Position numbers and translations under genes: made by a program. 64,000 nt of DNA, from NCBI RefSeq assembly GCF_003086295.3, contig NC_092053.1, positions 87,357,671-87,421,670 of the forward strand, in the 5' to 3' direction. Positions 30,664 to 40,662 of this stretch are shown here, in pieces. Positions within the stretch are counted from its first letter, which is position 1. Each line of letters starts with the position of its first letter. This DNA is from Arachis hypogaea (lineage: Eukaryota; Streptophyta; Magnoliopsida; Fabales; Fabaceae). The notes under the pieces were generated by a model. The model saw nothing but the letters and a program-made list of their open reading frames with translations. It made no database searches and was not told the origin of the DNA.

Positions 30664-31680
30664 GATGGATCTATGGATATAACTTGGACTGATTTACCTT
30701 TTTATTTATTTTATTTTATAAGAAGTAAATACTTAAATAAAATAAAATAACTAAAAAGAATTTGAATTTTGAAGTTAAAAATTTTAATTTTTTTTTTTAA
30801 AAATAGAAATTAATTAGTTAATAAAAAAGAAATTTTTGAAAAAGAGGGAAGATATTTTCGAAATTTAGAGAGAGGGAGAGTTAGTTAGGTAGTTTTGAAA
30901 AAGTTAAGAAACAACAAAAAGTTAGTTAGTTAGTTGAAACAAATTTTGAAAAGATAAGAAGTTAGGAAGTTAGAAGAGATATTTTGAAAAGATATTTTTT
31001 TTTTTTTTGAATTTAGTGAGGAGACAGAAAAACAATAAGATAGTACAAGATTTAAAATTTTTAGATCTAATGCTCCTTGTTTTCGAAAAATTTGGAGGGA
31101 AAACACCAAGGAACACCAAACTTAAAAATTTTAAGATCAAGACACAAGGAAAACTCAAGAACACTTTGAAGACTCACAAGAACACAAGAACATGAAGAAA
31201 GAACACCAAACTTAAAATTTTTAGAAAACCAAACCAAAATTTTTGAAAACCAAAGGGAAATCAACAAGAAAACACCAAACTTTAAGTTTGGCACAAAATC
31301 TAATAGAGAAAATATTATTTATGAAAAAGAAGGTTTTGAAAAGAAAATAAAAGACTCTAACCCAATTACCAAGAACACAGATTAACGCTCTAGCCAAATG
31401 AGTTATGGGACCTTCAAAAATTTTAAGAAAGATTATTTTTGAAAACACCAAACTTAAAGTTTGGCACAGGATTTAATAGAAAAATTATTTTTGAAAAAGG
31501 TTTTAAAAATATGATAGCCAATTATCATGAACATAAACACCACGTTCTAAATAACTGAGCTATAAGTTTAAAGTATTTTAACAAGGGATAAATAATAAAA
31601 GACTCTAAACCACAAAAAAAAGAAAGATTTTTCCTAATCTAAGCAACAAAATAATCCGTCAGTTGTTCAAACACGAATAA
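30664..31680 (-). other. R6 leader between primer site and gag
   Basis: This is a one-kb AT-rich leader without a supported ORF. It contains four copies of the word ACACCAAACTT (plus view; AAGTTTGGTGT in the sense of the element) near 31107, 31204, 31272 and 31446, two of them as inverted pairs with AAGTTTGGCAC. It also has GAAAAGATA-type repeats next to gag. Long leaders are usual in Athila-type elements and may hold packaging signals. Confidence 0.7.
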
Positions 31681-31698
31681 TCCCCGGCAACGGCGCCA
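31681..31698 (-). promoter_or_regulatory. R6 primer binding site (tRNA-Asp)
   Basis: The minus strand reads TGGCGCCGTTGCCGGGGA, the complement of the 3' end of plant tRNA-Asp, six bases after the LTR end. This primer is known for Athila elements. Confidence 0.92.
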
Positions 31699-31704
31699 AA
31701 AACT

Positions 31705-33243
31705 TGATGCACAAAATTGTTACTCTCTTACAATTTCGCACACATGACCAGCAAGTGCACTGGGTCGTCCAAGTAATACCTTACGTGAGTAAGGGTCGAA
31801 TCCCACGGAGATTGTTGGTTTGAAGCAATCTATGGTTATCTTGTAAATCTTAGTCAGGAAGTCAATTATGTTTATCAATTGAATTGTGAGTAAACAGTAG
31901 AGCATAAATTAAAAGTTACTTGTTGTGCAGTAATGGAGAATATGTTGGAGTTTTGGAGATGCTTTGTCTTCTGAATCTCTGCTTTCCTCTGTCTTCTTGT
32001 TCACGCACTCACGTCCTCCTATGGCAAGCTGTGTGTTGGTGGATCACCGTTGTCAATGGCTAACTTCCATCCTTCCAGTGAAAACTACGCTCACGTGCTC
32101 TGTCACAGCACGGCTAATCACCGGTTGGTTCTCGATCCGGTTGGAATAGGATTTACTATCCTTTTGCATCTGTCACTAACGCCCAGCCTTCAGGAGTTTG
32201 AAGCTCGTCACAGTCATTCAATCCTTGAATCCTACTCGGAATACCACAGACAAGGTTTAGACTTTCTGGATTCTCATGAATGCTGCCATCAGTTCTAGCT
32301 TATACCACGGAGATTCTGATTAAAGAATCTAAGGGATACTCATTCAATCGTATATAGAACGGAGGTGGTTGTCAGGCACACGTTCATGATTTGAGGAAGG
32401 TGATGAGTGTCACAGCTCATCACCTCCATCACAGTTAAGCGCGAATGAACATCTTAGATAGGAACAAGCGTGTTTGAATGGAAAACAGAAATACTTGCAT
32501 TAATTCATCGAGACACAGTAGAGCTCCTCACCCCCAACAATGGGGTTTAGAGACTCATGCCGTCAGAGAATACAAAGTTTAGATCTGAAAATGTCATGAG
32601 ATACAAAATAAGTCTCTAAAAGTTGTTTAAATACTAAACTAGTAGCCTAGGGTTACAAAATATGAGTGGACTATGATGGATGATGCAGAGGTCCACTTCT
32701 GGGGCCCACTTGGTGTGTTCTGGGGCTGAGATTTGAGTGAGTCACGTGCAGAGGCCATTTGTGGAGTTGAATGCCAGTTTTTATGCCAGTTTGGGCGTTC
32801 AACTCCAGTTTTTTATCCTTTTCTGGCGTTGGACGCCAGAATTGGGCAGAGAACTGGCGTTGAACGCCAGTTTACGTCATCTATCCTTGTGCAAAGTATA
32901 GACTATTATATATTGCTGGAAAGCCCTGGATGTTTACTTTCCAATGCAATTCGAAGCATGCCATTTCGAGTTCTGTAGCTCCAGAAAATCCAATTTGAGT
33001 GCAGGGAGGTCAGAATCCATCAACATTAGCAGTCCTTTTTCAGCCTGAATCAGATTTTTGCTCAGCTCCTTCAATTTCAGCCAGAAAAATAACTGAAATT
33101 ACAGAAAAACACACAACTCATAGTAAAGTCCAGAAATATGAATTTTTCCTAAAAACTACTAGAAATAGACTAAAAACTAACTAAAACATACTCTAAACTA
33201 TATGAAATTATCCCCAAAAAGCGTATAAAATATCCGCTCATCA
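31705..33243 (-). repeat. R6 5' LTR
   Basis: It is 1539 bp, the same length as 20880-22418, with about 20 differences by eye. It is flanked outside by the ACCAG duplication (33244-33248). Palindromes of the GGCGTTGAACGCC type lie at about 32765-32875, upstream of the TATA-like box in element sense. Confidence 0.93.
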
Positions 33244-33248
33244 ACCAG

Positions 33249-33555
33249 CAACAAAGTCTCCCTAGGAAAAGAGACCACAAAGAGCATGGCAACAGCAAAA
33301 GAAACAAAGAAGAAGGCACCAAGGAGATGGAGGAACAAGAAGATCCCTACAGAGGATTTCTCTCCAGGGGATAAAGTGATCTCAGCCTACTTCCTAGACA
33401 TCCCACCTCATCTCCCCACCATCCCATCTCAGTTACCTAAGGTTTTCACCATCAACAAAGTTTTCTCCCTAGAACATGTGGAGATCCTTGATGAAGCCAA
33501 TGGATATAGGTTTACTGCAAGAGGGGAAGATCTGAAGCATTACCAACCACCCTGA
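33249..33555 (+). pseudogene. R5 pol C-terminal tail
   Basis: Continuing in frame from the protease side across the R6 insertion point, this codes for a basic segment (KETKKKAPRRWRNKK) and then FSPGDKVISAYF and GYRFTARGEDLKHYQPP. The end resembles the integrase C-terminal tail of R6 (FIVNGQRIKHYLEG). It is read as the last domain of a pol that has lost RT, RNase H and the integrase core. The stop is TGA at 33553-33555. Confidence 0.7.
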
Positions 33556-34427
33556 CAAAGGCAGAACGTCAAGCTAGTGACGCTAAAGAAGCGCATCATG
33601 GGAGGCAACCCATGTTTTACATGCTTTTAAAGTAGTTAATAAAGCAAGGTTCATGAATTTTAAATCGACTTTGACATGCACTTGAATGAATCCTTTTATG
33701 CAACATATAGTGAAGAACAAGTTTGGTGTTCAAGGCACACTAAGAGAACATAAATGTAACTCATATCATGTCACTCTTAGAGCCTTGAACAAGTCATTTA
33801 CACCACATAGCCCAAAACTAAGTTTGGTGTCACCAATGTTGCATACATGAATATTTAGTTGGTTAGTTTGTTTGCACTCATGAATAGCACTTAGTAATTA
33901 GAAACAAACATTTTTAAAAAGTAGTTACCCCACTTTTTAAATTTTGCCACCACTTTCTACAATTTTATTAATCACATTTCTTTTATTTGGTAGGAAAATT
34001 GATGGGACAATTGAAGGAGGGTTCGGCCAACACAAAAAGAGAGGACTATACAAGTGTCTTCAAAGGAATTGCGTTGGGAATTGTTGCCATGCAATATTGG
34101 AAGAAGAACACACTTGGAAACTGAACTAACCCCATCATAAAAGTGATGATCCTTGTGCCCATCTCATGCTAAACCCCATCCGTTCATCATACACCCACTC
34201 CATCAATCCACACCTTTCATTCACTCACCACTTCCCTATATAAGTGGTTCTTATTCCATACTTCCTTTTACATTCCAATTTCCATCCTTTACACCTCCCA
34301 CTATTGGCACCCAACTCCTCTTACCCCATCAAAAACACTTTCACTCACTCCCCTCACTACACGCCATCTTAACCGACCGAAGCCAATTATCCACACCCTT
34401 TACACCTTCACATATCAACAATCACTT
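33556..34427 (+). other. R5 spacer between pol tail and post-pol ORF
   Basis: It contains the conserved post-pol motif (33581-33612), AAGTTTGGTGTT words at 33720 and about 33820, and the TATA-like CTATATAAG at 34236-34244. A C-rich, A/T-rich stretch leading to the ORF looks like a 5' UTR. No palindrome array is present here, unlike R6 and R8. The short ORF at 33944-34129 resembles nothing I know. Confidence 0.65.
33581..33612 (+). promoter_or_regulatory. Conserved post-pol motif (R5)
   Basis: CTAAAGAAGCGC and GGGAGGCAACCCA lie 25-55 bp after the pol stop, as in R6 and R8. Confidence 0.7.
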
Positions 34428-35966
34428 ATGGCATCATCAAGCTCTAAGAGAAGAAAAGGGAAGGAGCCTATGGAGCAACGCCCTTTCGATGAGAAGAAAG
34501 TCAAAACCTTTCACCATGCATTGCAATATGGATGGATGGTTGATAAGGAGATCATATATGAGCTAGGCTTTCAAGTCATAAAAACTGAGTGCCCCGAAAT
34601 CACAAAGAAGGTGGAGAAGAGAAGATGGGAGCTCCTTACTGATCCAGTCATAAAAGTAAATGCAACTCTTGTAAGAGAGTTTTATGCAACTGCAGTCAGG
34701 TATGATAAGGCAAATGACTCCTATATAAGCTTCGTGAGAGGGGTAACCATGGACTTCAGCCTCATGAGCATTATGAGAGCATTAAAGCTGCGAGCCATAC
34801 CATTTGCAGAAGAAAGCTATCACTCCAGAATAGATGGCAGTCCCAATCATGACCAGATTGTACAAGATATATGCGTGCAAGGAGCTGATTGGGTACGAGA
34901 TCCTCAGGGGAAACCCAAGTTCATCAAGAGAGGAGACGTCACCCCTGAGGCAAAGGGGTGGTTTGAAATTATAAGGAGATCCATTCTTCCTTCTGGGAAT
35001 AACTCAGAGATGAATCTTAAGAGAGCAACAATGGTGCAATGTATACTTAAAGGGGGAGAGGTCAAGGTCCATGAACTTATAGCTCAAGGTATTAGGAAGA
35101 TGGCTGAAAAGAGCGATTCTGGAGGAAGGTTAGGCTACCCCAGCACTATTTTTCGTCTGTGTGACAGGGCTGCGGTGGTGCTCGAAGATGAGGACCCCGA
35201 GTGGATAAAAGTGGGCATCCCAATTACTGTTCGACGGATGCATGCGGTTGCATCTCCCCTACCTAAACGAAAGCCAAGAAAGAGGCCAGCCCATCAAGTA
35301 GTAGAAGGACAAAATTTAGAGGAGCAAGCCCCTTTAGACATGCACCAGCTACAGGAAGCCATTGATGGCTTATCTAGACAATACTTGGAAAATCAAGGGG
35401 AACAGAAAAAATTGCAACTACAGTTGGTAAGCCGTCAAGAAGAATTACTCTCTGGATGGATGAATCAACATGGGGAATGGCAAAAGAAATTGATGGAGCA
35501 GCAATTGGAACAAGGGAAACAGTGGGATGAATCCTTCCACAGGATAGAGCAAAGGCAAGATCAACAATAAGAAGCCATCCAAAAGCTAATCAACATCCAA
35601 GCACATCAAGGTGCACACATACATGAAATGCATCGGAAACAACTAGAACAGGCAGAACTCTTTGACGAATACAGAGCGTTTACAGAAGAAGTTTACATGA
35701 ATGAGACTGGACATCATGTAAACACTCAAGCCAGGCTCGGGTACTTAGTTGGACAACTACTTGTACTGCACCCGGGAATCACAAGATATGACAAAGTAAA
35801 GGATGAATTAGCACGAGAAGAAAGAGAGAGGGTATAAAAGAGTCATGAATCAGTAAGGAAGGCACTTGAGGAGTGGAAGAAAGCCAGGCTAGCACGGATA
35901 CGAGGAAACACAAGTGGACACAAAGAGGACAAACAAGAGGGAGAGCATGAGCAACCCTATGAGTAA
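34428..35966 (+). pseudogene. R5 post-pol ORF (plant transposon protein domain), two stops
   Basis: The 380-residue frame starts MASSSSKRRKGKEPME and aligns with the R6 ORF (shared WELLTDP, KVNATLVREFYA, KGWFEIIRRSILPSGNNSE, VQCILKGGEVKVHELI, GYPSTIFRLCDRAA). A Q-rich coiled coil follows. A TAA at 35568-35570 and another at 35838-35840, both at likely Gln codons, interrupt a frame that otherwise runs to EHEQPYE at about 35966. A TATA-like box lies about 184 bp upstream. Function unknown. Confidence 0.8.
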
Positions 35967-37048
35967 AAGGTGGTGGAGTTCCCTCATTATCCCATCTTTT
36001 TCAAGTTTTAAATAAGGAAAATCATGTATGAAATAGAACATGCTTCCATGGTAGTTTAGGGTTTTCAATTCTGTCTTTAGTATTTTCCTTGCTTTTGTCA
36101 TATGTGTGCTGGTTCAAGTTACCTGTTTTCATCTGCATCTTGCTTATTGTATGTTTGTCCCTTTAAACCAAATAAAAAGAGATGGTATGAAAGACCAGAG
36201 TGATGTTCAAATTGTGGAGTAGGTCCTTAAATTTGTGGTGTAGTAATCACTTAGCTAAGTTGGTTCACCAACAAGGTAGGAAGGCAACTATCTGTCCTGA
36301 ATCATATGCTTGAAACACACCCCATGAGACTAGCTAAATAACAAGATCCTAATAAGAAAAAGGAAAAGAACAATAAGAGTTGACAAAGAAAAAAAAGTAA
36401 TAAGAAATAAGGCTAGGCACCAAGGGCTTGAATCTTGAGGGATGTGTCTGTGGTGCTCTTGTACCAAGGATTTGCTTGGATGAATAAGTTCTTAGGAGTG
36501 CTTCATCACTTGGTAACTTGGGTTAACTAACCCGGGATTATCAACTGAAAATCCACTATCAAGAGCAACCTTGGTACAGAACATTTAGTAACCCAAAGAG
36601 GTGCTGGACACCAAGGCCTCAAGGAAAGAAAATAACAAACCATGTGCTTGTGGTGTGCATGTATGGGGGAGAGAGACTTGAGGGAGTAAGTCCTTAGGGG
36701 TGTTTCAACACCTAGCACCTTGAACCAACTGGTTCGGGAATGTTGGCTGAAAGCTTATTTTAAAGAGTCGCGCCCTCACAGAGTACTGAGCCTAAGGATG
36801 CAATAAACCTTGAAAAGACAAAGGGATCAATAAATAAAAGTCTCCAAGGATGAAATCAAGTGAGTATTCCAGGGCATGGTAAAGGTCTGAAAACCAATAA
36901 AGGAATGAACCTAAGTTGCTATGCATGAAACCCCATAAAATCAAGGACATGACTTCCACAATAATGATTCATTTCTCTTGTCATTTCATTCATCATTCTC
37001 TTGTTCCAGTACTTGCTTAGGGATAAGCAAGCTTTAAGTTTGGTGTTG
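35967..37048 (+). other. R5 3' untranslated region
   Basis: It is non-coding. Segments at 36520-36600 and 36690-36790 are repeated in the R7 remnant at 39262-39540 (GGGTTAACTAACCCG dyad; GGTGTTTCAACACCTAGCA dyad). The region ends in the hairpin CTTGCTTAGGGATAAGCAAG (37012-37031) and TTTAAGTTTGGTGTTG next to the LTR. Confidence 0.75.
37012..37048 (+). promoter_or_regulatory. Hairpin and AAGTTTGGTGTTG motif before R5 3' LTR
   Basis: The stem is CTTGCTT/AAGCAAG with loop AGGGAT, then GTTTGGTGTTG to the LTR border. It is the plus-strand equivalent of 22419-22455. Confidence 0.8.
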
Positions 37049-39261
37049 TGATGCCAGGGCATTTTGGCCAGTTTCACTGACCTTTTCTTTATGGTTTTAG
37101 GGTAGTTTCATGCACTTTCTTAGGAAATAAGCAAGTTTTGGGTAAATAATCATTTACATCTTGATTCAAGCAAACATTGTGAATTTTATATGATTTCATG
37201 AGAATTATGCATGAATTGAATGATAAATTGAATGATGCATGATCTCATGGGTTAGAACCTAGCTTTGATGCACTTTTTTTGCTTGATTTCAGGACAAAGG
37301 AAGCAAGGAAGATGCCACGTTAATAGCCACATTAGTCCAACTAACGTGACCATTAACATGGAAAGAAGGCTAGCTTACAATGTTAACAAGAAAAGTGAAC
37401 ACCAATAACGCTTTCGTGAGCCATCATAGCCCACGTTAGTGTCCACATTAACTATGTTAACGTGGAAGCTAATGTGGAAGAGAAGTAAAGCTCCAACGTT
37501 AGTGGTAAAAGTGAATGCCACTAACGTTGGAGAGAGGGGCACACTTAGCCACGTTAAGAGTCACGTTAACTACATTAACGTGAACTCTAACGTGGGAGAA
37601 GCAATGAAGAGCCAACATTAGTAACACTCACCTTTGTTACTAACGTTGGACTAAGCCTCTATTAGCCACGTTAGTTGCCACGTTAATTGCATTAACGTGG
37701 AAGCTAACGTGGAGGAAAGGAATGATGAGCCAACGTTAGTGACACTCACCTTTGTCACTAACGTTGGAGATGGCTATCACTACCATGTTAGAAGTCACGT
37801 TAACCTAAGTAACGTGAACTCTAACATGGGAAGAAGGGTGTTTGGAGCGTTAGTGACAAAGGTAAGTGTCACTAACGCTCTCGAAGTTGAGGCATACCCA
37901 TGTTAAGAGTCACGTTAGCTACACTAACGTGGACTCTAACGTAAGGAAGAAGGGGCCAAGGGCAACGCTATTGGCAAAGGTAAATGCCAATAACACTCGT
38001 GATGGATCAAGAGGCAACGTTAGTGGTCACGTTAGTACCACTAACATTGAAGTTAACGTAACTCATCTTGGGCTAGGAACGTTAGTGCAAAAGGTGATTG
38101 TCACTAACGTTCTCAAACCCACATTTTCACTTAATGTTAACGCCACTAACGTCCTAGCCAAAGTCCATGCCTACTTCACACTTTCTCTACAAGTAAAGCT
38201 GAGCCCACTGAAGATTCCAAACTGCTTCAACTCAAGATCCAAAGGCCCATATCCAAGACTTGAAGAGCCAACTGGAAGATCAGAAGAGTAGTATATATAG
38301 TGGTAGTTTTGAACTAGAGAAAAGCTTTTGGGGGGGAATTGAGAGGACTAATCTTTGTATAATTTTACTTTCAGAATGTACTCTCCATCTTTGCTTTCCA
38401 TTCCCAGAGCCATGAACAACTAAACCCCTTTCATTGGGTTAGGGAGCTCTGTTGTAATTTGATGGATCAATAACAGTTTTCATTATTCTTCTTCTTTCTT
38501 TTCTCTTGATTTTACTTGAAAGCTTTCAATCTTCATCCAATTGGATAGTTGTCTTGGAAAAGAAACTATTCATACTTGGATCTCTTCTGAACCTTGGAAG
38601 AGGAATGAAGAGATTATGCTAGAAATACTTTCTCATGTTGGACCAAATTGGGGTTTGGGTGGATATGGTGACATATAACTCTCCCAATACTTTGATTTGG
38701 AAATACATGTGGTATAATCAGTGACCACACCTCATCTCTTCTCCTGAGCAATTAGACTAAGGAATTGGCTATTGATCAAGATTTGAGAGATTGAGTTACC
38801 AAGGAATTGGAATTCAATCACTTAAGATTGCCAAGGAGATCAATGAATGCATTAATTGAGGAAGAGATGAAAATGAACTTGATCCGGAGAATGCTACATC
38901 TCCTAAGCCCGATGAATTCCCCATTTCTGATCTTACCCATTCTCTTTACTTTATGCCATTTACTTTCATGCTCATTTCCCCAAATCCCCATTTAAGATTC
39001 TGCAATTTACTTTCCGTCATTTACATTCCGTTCTATATTTCCAGCATTTACATTTTCTGCCATTTACTTTGCCGCCATTTAATTTCCTGCAAATCTCATA
39101 TCAAATTCTGCTTAGCTCAACTAGAACACTCCTCCAATTAAAGTTGCTTGACCAATCAATCCCTGTGGGATTCAACCTCACTCTATTGTGAGTTTTTACT
39201 TGATGACAATTCGGTATACTTTCCGAGGGAAATCTGTTGAGAGACAAGTTTCCGTGCATCA
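37049..39261 (+). repeat. R5 3' LTR
   Basis: It is 2213 bp, from TGATGCCAGGGCATTTT to TTTCCGTGCATCA. A palindrome array fills 37312-38150, followed by TATATATA at 38292-38299. The 3' half is similar to the 3' half of the R9 LTR (GGTATAATCAG, TTGGCTATTGATCAAGAT). CAACT at 39262-39266 would be the target duplication; the left copy lies outside the window. Confidence 0.88.
37312..38150. repeat. Alternating hairpin array in U3 of R5 LTR
   Basis: Two hairpin types alternate. Type 1 has arms such as CCAACGTTAGTGACA/TGTCACTAACGTTGG around an 8-12 base loop (AAGGTGAG or its reverse complement CTCACCTT). Type 2 is a nested dyad of CCACGTTAG and CACGTTAAC with its complement. About five to six cycles are seen. 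Arm sequences differ between units but stay complementary within most units. Confidence 0.92.
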
Positions 39262-39807
39262 CAACTTGGGTTAACTAACCCGAGAACGCCAACTGAAAGT
39301 CCACCATCAAGAGCTACTTTGAGACAAAGCATTTAGTAACCCAAATAGGTGCTGGGCATCAATTTCCAAAGAATAAAACAAAGCTAAATGCCCGTGATGT
39401 GTGTGTGCTAAGGAGAGGCTTGAGCAAGTAAGCCCATAAGGGTGTTTCAACACCTAGCATCTTGAATCAACTGGGGCGGGAATGTTGGCTGAAAGCTTAC
39501 TCTAAAGAGCTGCCTTAACACATAGCATTTAGCCTCAGCAAGTAATAAAGTTCAATAAAAAGAAAAACCAGAAAAAAAGGACCAAGCGATAACAAGTCTT
39601 ATTTTTTTTTGTAATTCAAGTAAGGATCCAAAGGAGTGTTGATACCTTGACCACAGAACAAAAATCACTAAGGCACCACGCATGGAAACTCCATTAACCA
39701 GTATTCAATGTTCCCCAATAAAGGGCTTATACCTCTCTCCGTTTTCATTCAATTTCCTTATGTTTTAGTGCTTGCTTAGGGACAAGCAAGATTTAAGTTT
39801 GGTGTTG

Positions 39808-40662
39808 TGATGACAAGTCATCCTATGCTACTTTCACAAATATTTTTTAATTGTATCATTCGGTTTTATGCACTTTCTTGCACAATAAGTAAATGGTTGG
39901 AGTGGAATTTCATGATTATTGTGATTCAATCAAACATCATTTATTTTATGCAAAATCATGAGATTTATGCAAGAATTAAGGGATTATTATGAATGATGTA
40001 AATTCTTATGATTTTGGTGAGACTTTCATTGCTGTTTTGATTGAATACAGGTGGGAAAATGAAGAGAAAAAGGGTTAGTACAGAGCAACGTTGCGTTCAA
40101 ACAAAGAATGCCATGCTCAGTAAGCGACGCACACGCGCATGGGACGCTTATGCGTCAGGAGCAATTTTCGAAGACCCACGCGTACGCGTGCATGACGCGT
40201 ACGCGTGGAAGTGTTTGGTGCTCATTTTCAAAAGAGAGCACCACGTTCACTAAGCTAGCATTTTCGGGGAACTTCAAAATTGAAGGCAAAGTTTTGCAAT
40301 CGACGCGCACGCGTCGATGGGTCATCTGGAAAGAATCATGCTCACACGTGGCTGGTGCTAAAGCCTGGATGTGATATTTGGCTACCCACGCGCACGCGTA
40401 GATGACGCGCACACGTGGGGTAGCATTCACTAAGCTAAAATACTGCTCGATAAGAAAACGCTATCAACGACGCATACAGGTGAAAGGAGTGCGCGAGCTT
40501 TGGGAGCTGAAGATTGATAATGACGCGTACGCGTACATGAAGCGTACGCGTCGATGAGCAAAAAGCGCAAAAGGACGCACACGCGTCAGAGACGCGCACG
40601 CGTTGATGAATGAATGTTGCGCTCACTTTGAGAATGCAACGTCCCCCTGGAAGCAGCACTAG
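39808..40662 (+). repeat. R7 3' LTR, left 855 bp
   Basis: It begins TGATGACAAGTCATC, itself a short dyad. From about 40125 it is filled by a CGCGTACGCG-type palindrome array. R8 interrupts it after ACTAG (40658-40662), the likely R8 target site. Confidence 0.75.
40125..40610. repeat. CGCGTACGCG-type palindrome array in R7 LTR
   Basis: Words such as CACGCGTACGCGTG, GACGCGCACGCGTC and GACGCGTACGCGTACATG occur in about six pairs, many arranged as word, ATGA-type linker, word. The array is extremely CpG-rich in an otherwise AT-rich LTR. Confidence 0.88.

Larger units (their letters stand above)
20880..33243 (-). mobile_element. R6: full-length Athila/FIDEL-like retrotransposon
   Basis: The element is 12,364 bp with two 1539-bp LTRs and 5-bp target duplications ACCAG. 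Order on the minus strand: 5' LTR, tRNA-Asp primer site, about 1 kb leader, gag, protease, RT, RNase H, integrase, spacer with palindromes, post-pol ORF, about 1.1 kb 3' UTR, 3' LTR. The LTRs differ at about 20 positions by eye (about 1.3-1.4%), so it is a young insertion. It is nevertheless defective: one shift between gag and protease, a TAA in the linker, a shift in RT, and a stop near the integrase end. Confidence 0.92.
20068..39261 (+). mobile_element. R5: non-autonomous Athila-like element (3' part), interrupted by R6
   Basis: The visible order is protease (20068-20879), R6 insertion, a short pol tail (33249-33555), spacer, post-pol ORF (34428-35966), 3' UTR, and 3' LTR (37049-39261). 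The left part (5' LTR, gag) lies beyond R3/R4 and the window edge. RT, RNase H and the integrase core are absent, and the frame runs straight from the protease into the pol tail once R6 is excluded. The loss therefore predates R6. It resembles what has been described for Feral, the non-autonomous partner of FIDEL in peanut; that assignment is from memory. Confidence 0.8.
39262..40662 (+). mobile_element. R7: 3' end of an older Athila-like element hosting R5
   Basis: 39262-39807 is a 3' UTR homologous to 36520-37048 of R5, ending in the hairpin CTTGCTTAGGGACAAGCAAG (39771-39790) and AAGTTTGGTGTTG. The LTR starts at 39808 (TGATGACAAGTCATCC) and is cut at 40662 by R8. Everything upstream in R7 lies left of R5 and outside the window, and the rest of its LTR lies right of R8. 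Confidence 0.8.

Noticed and set aside
37432..37650. microRNA precursor genes in the hairpin array
   Set aside because: Arms are too short (about 13-15 bp) and occur as alternating units in an LTR; no precursor-like long stem. Small RNAs remain possible, but I cannot support a miRNA call.
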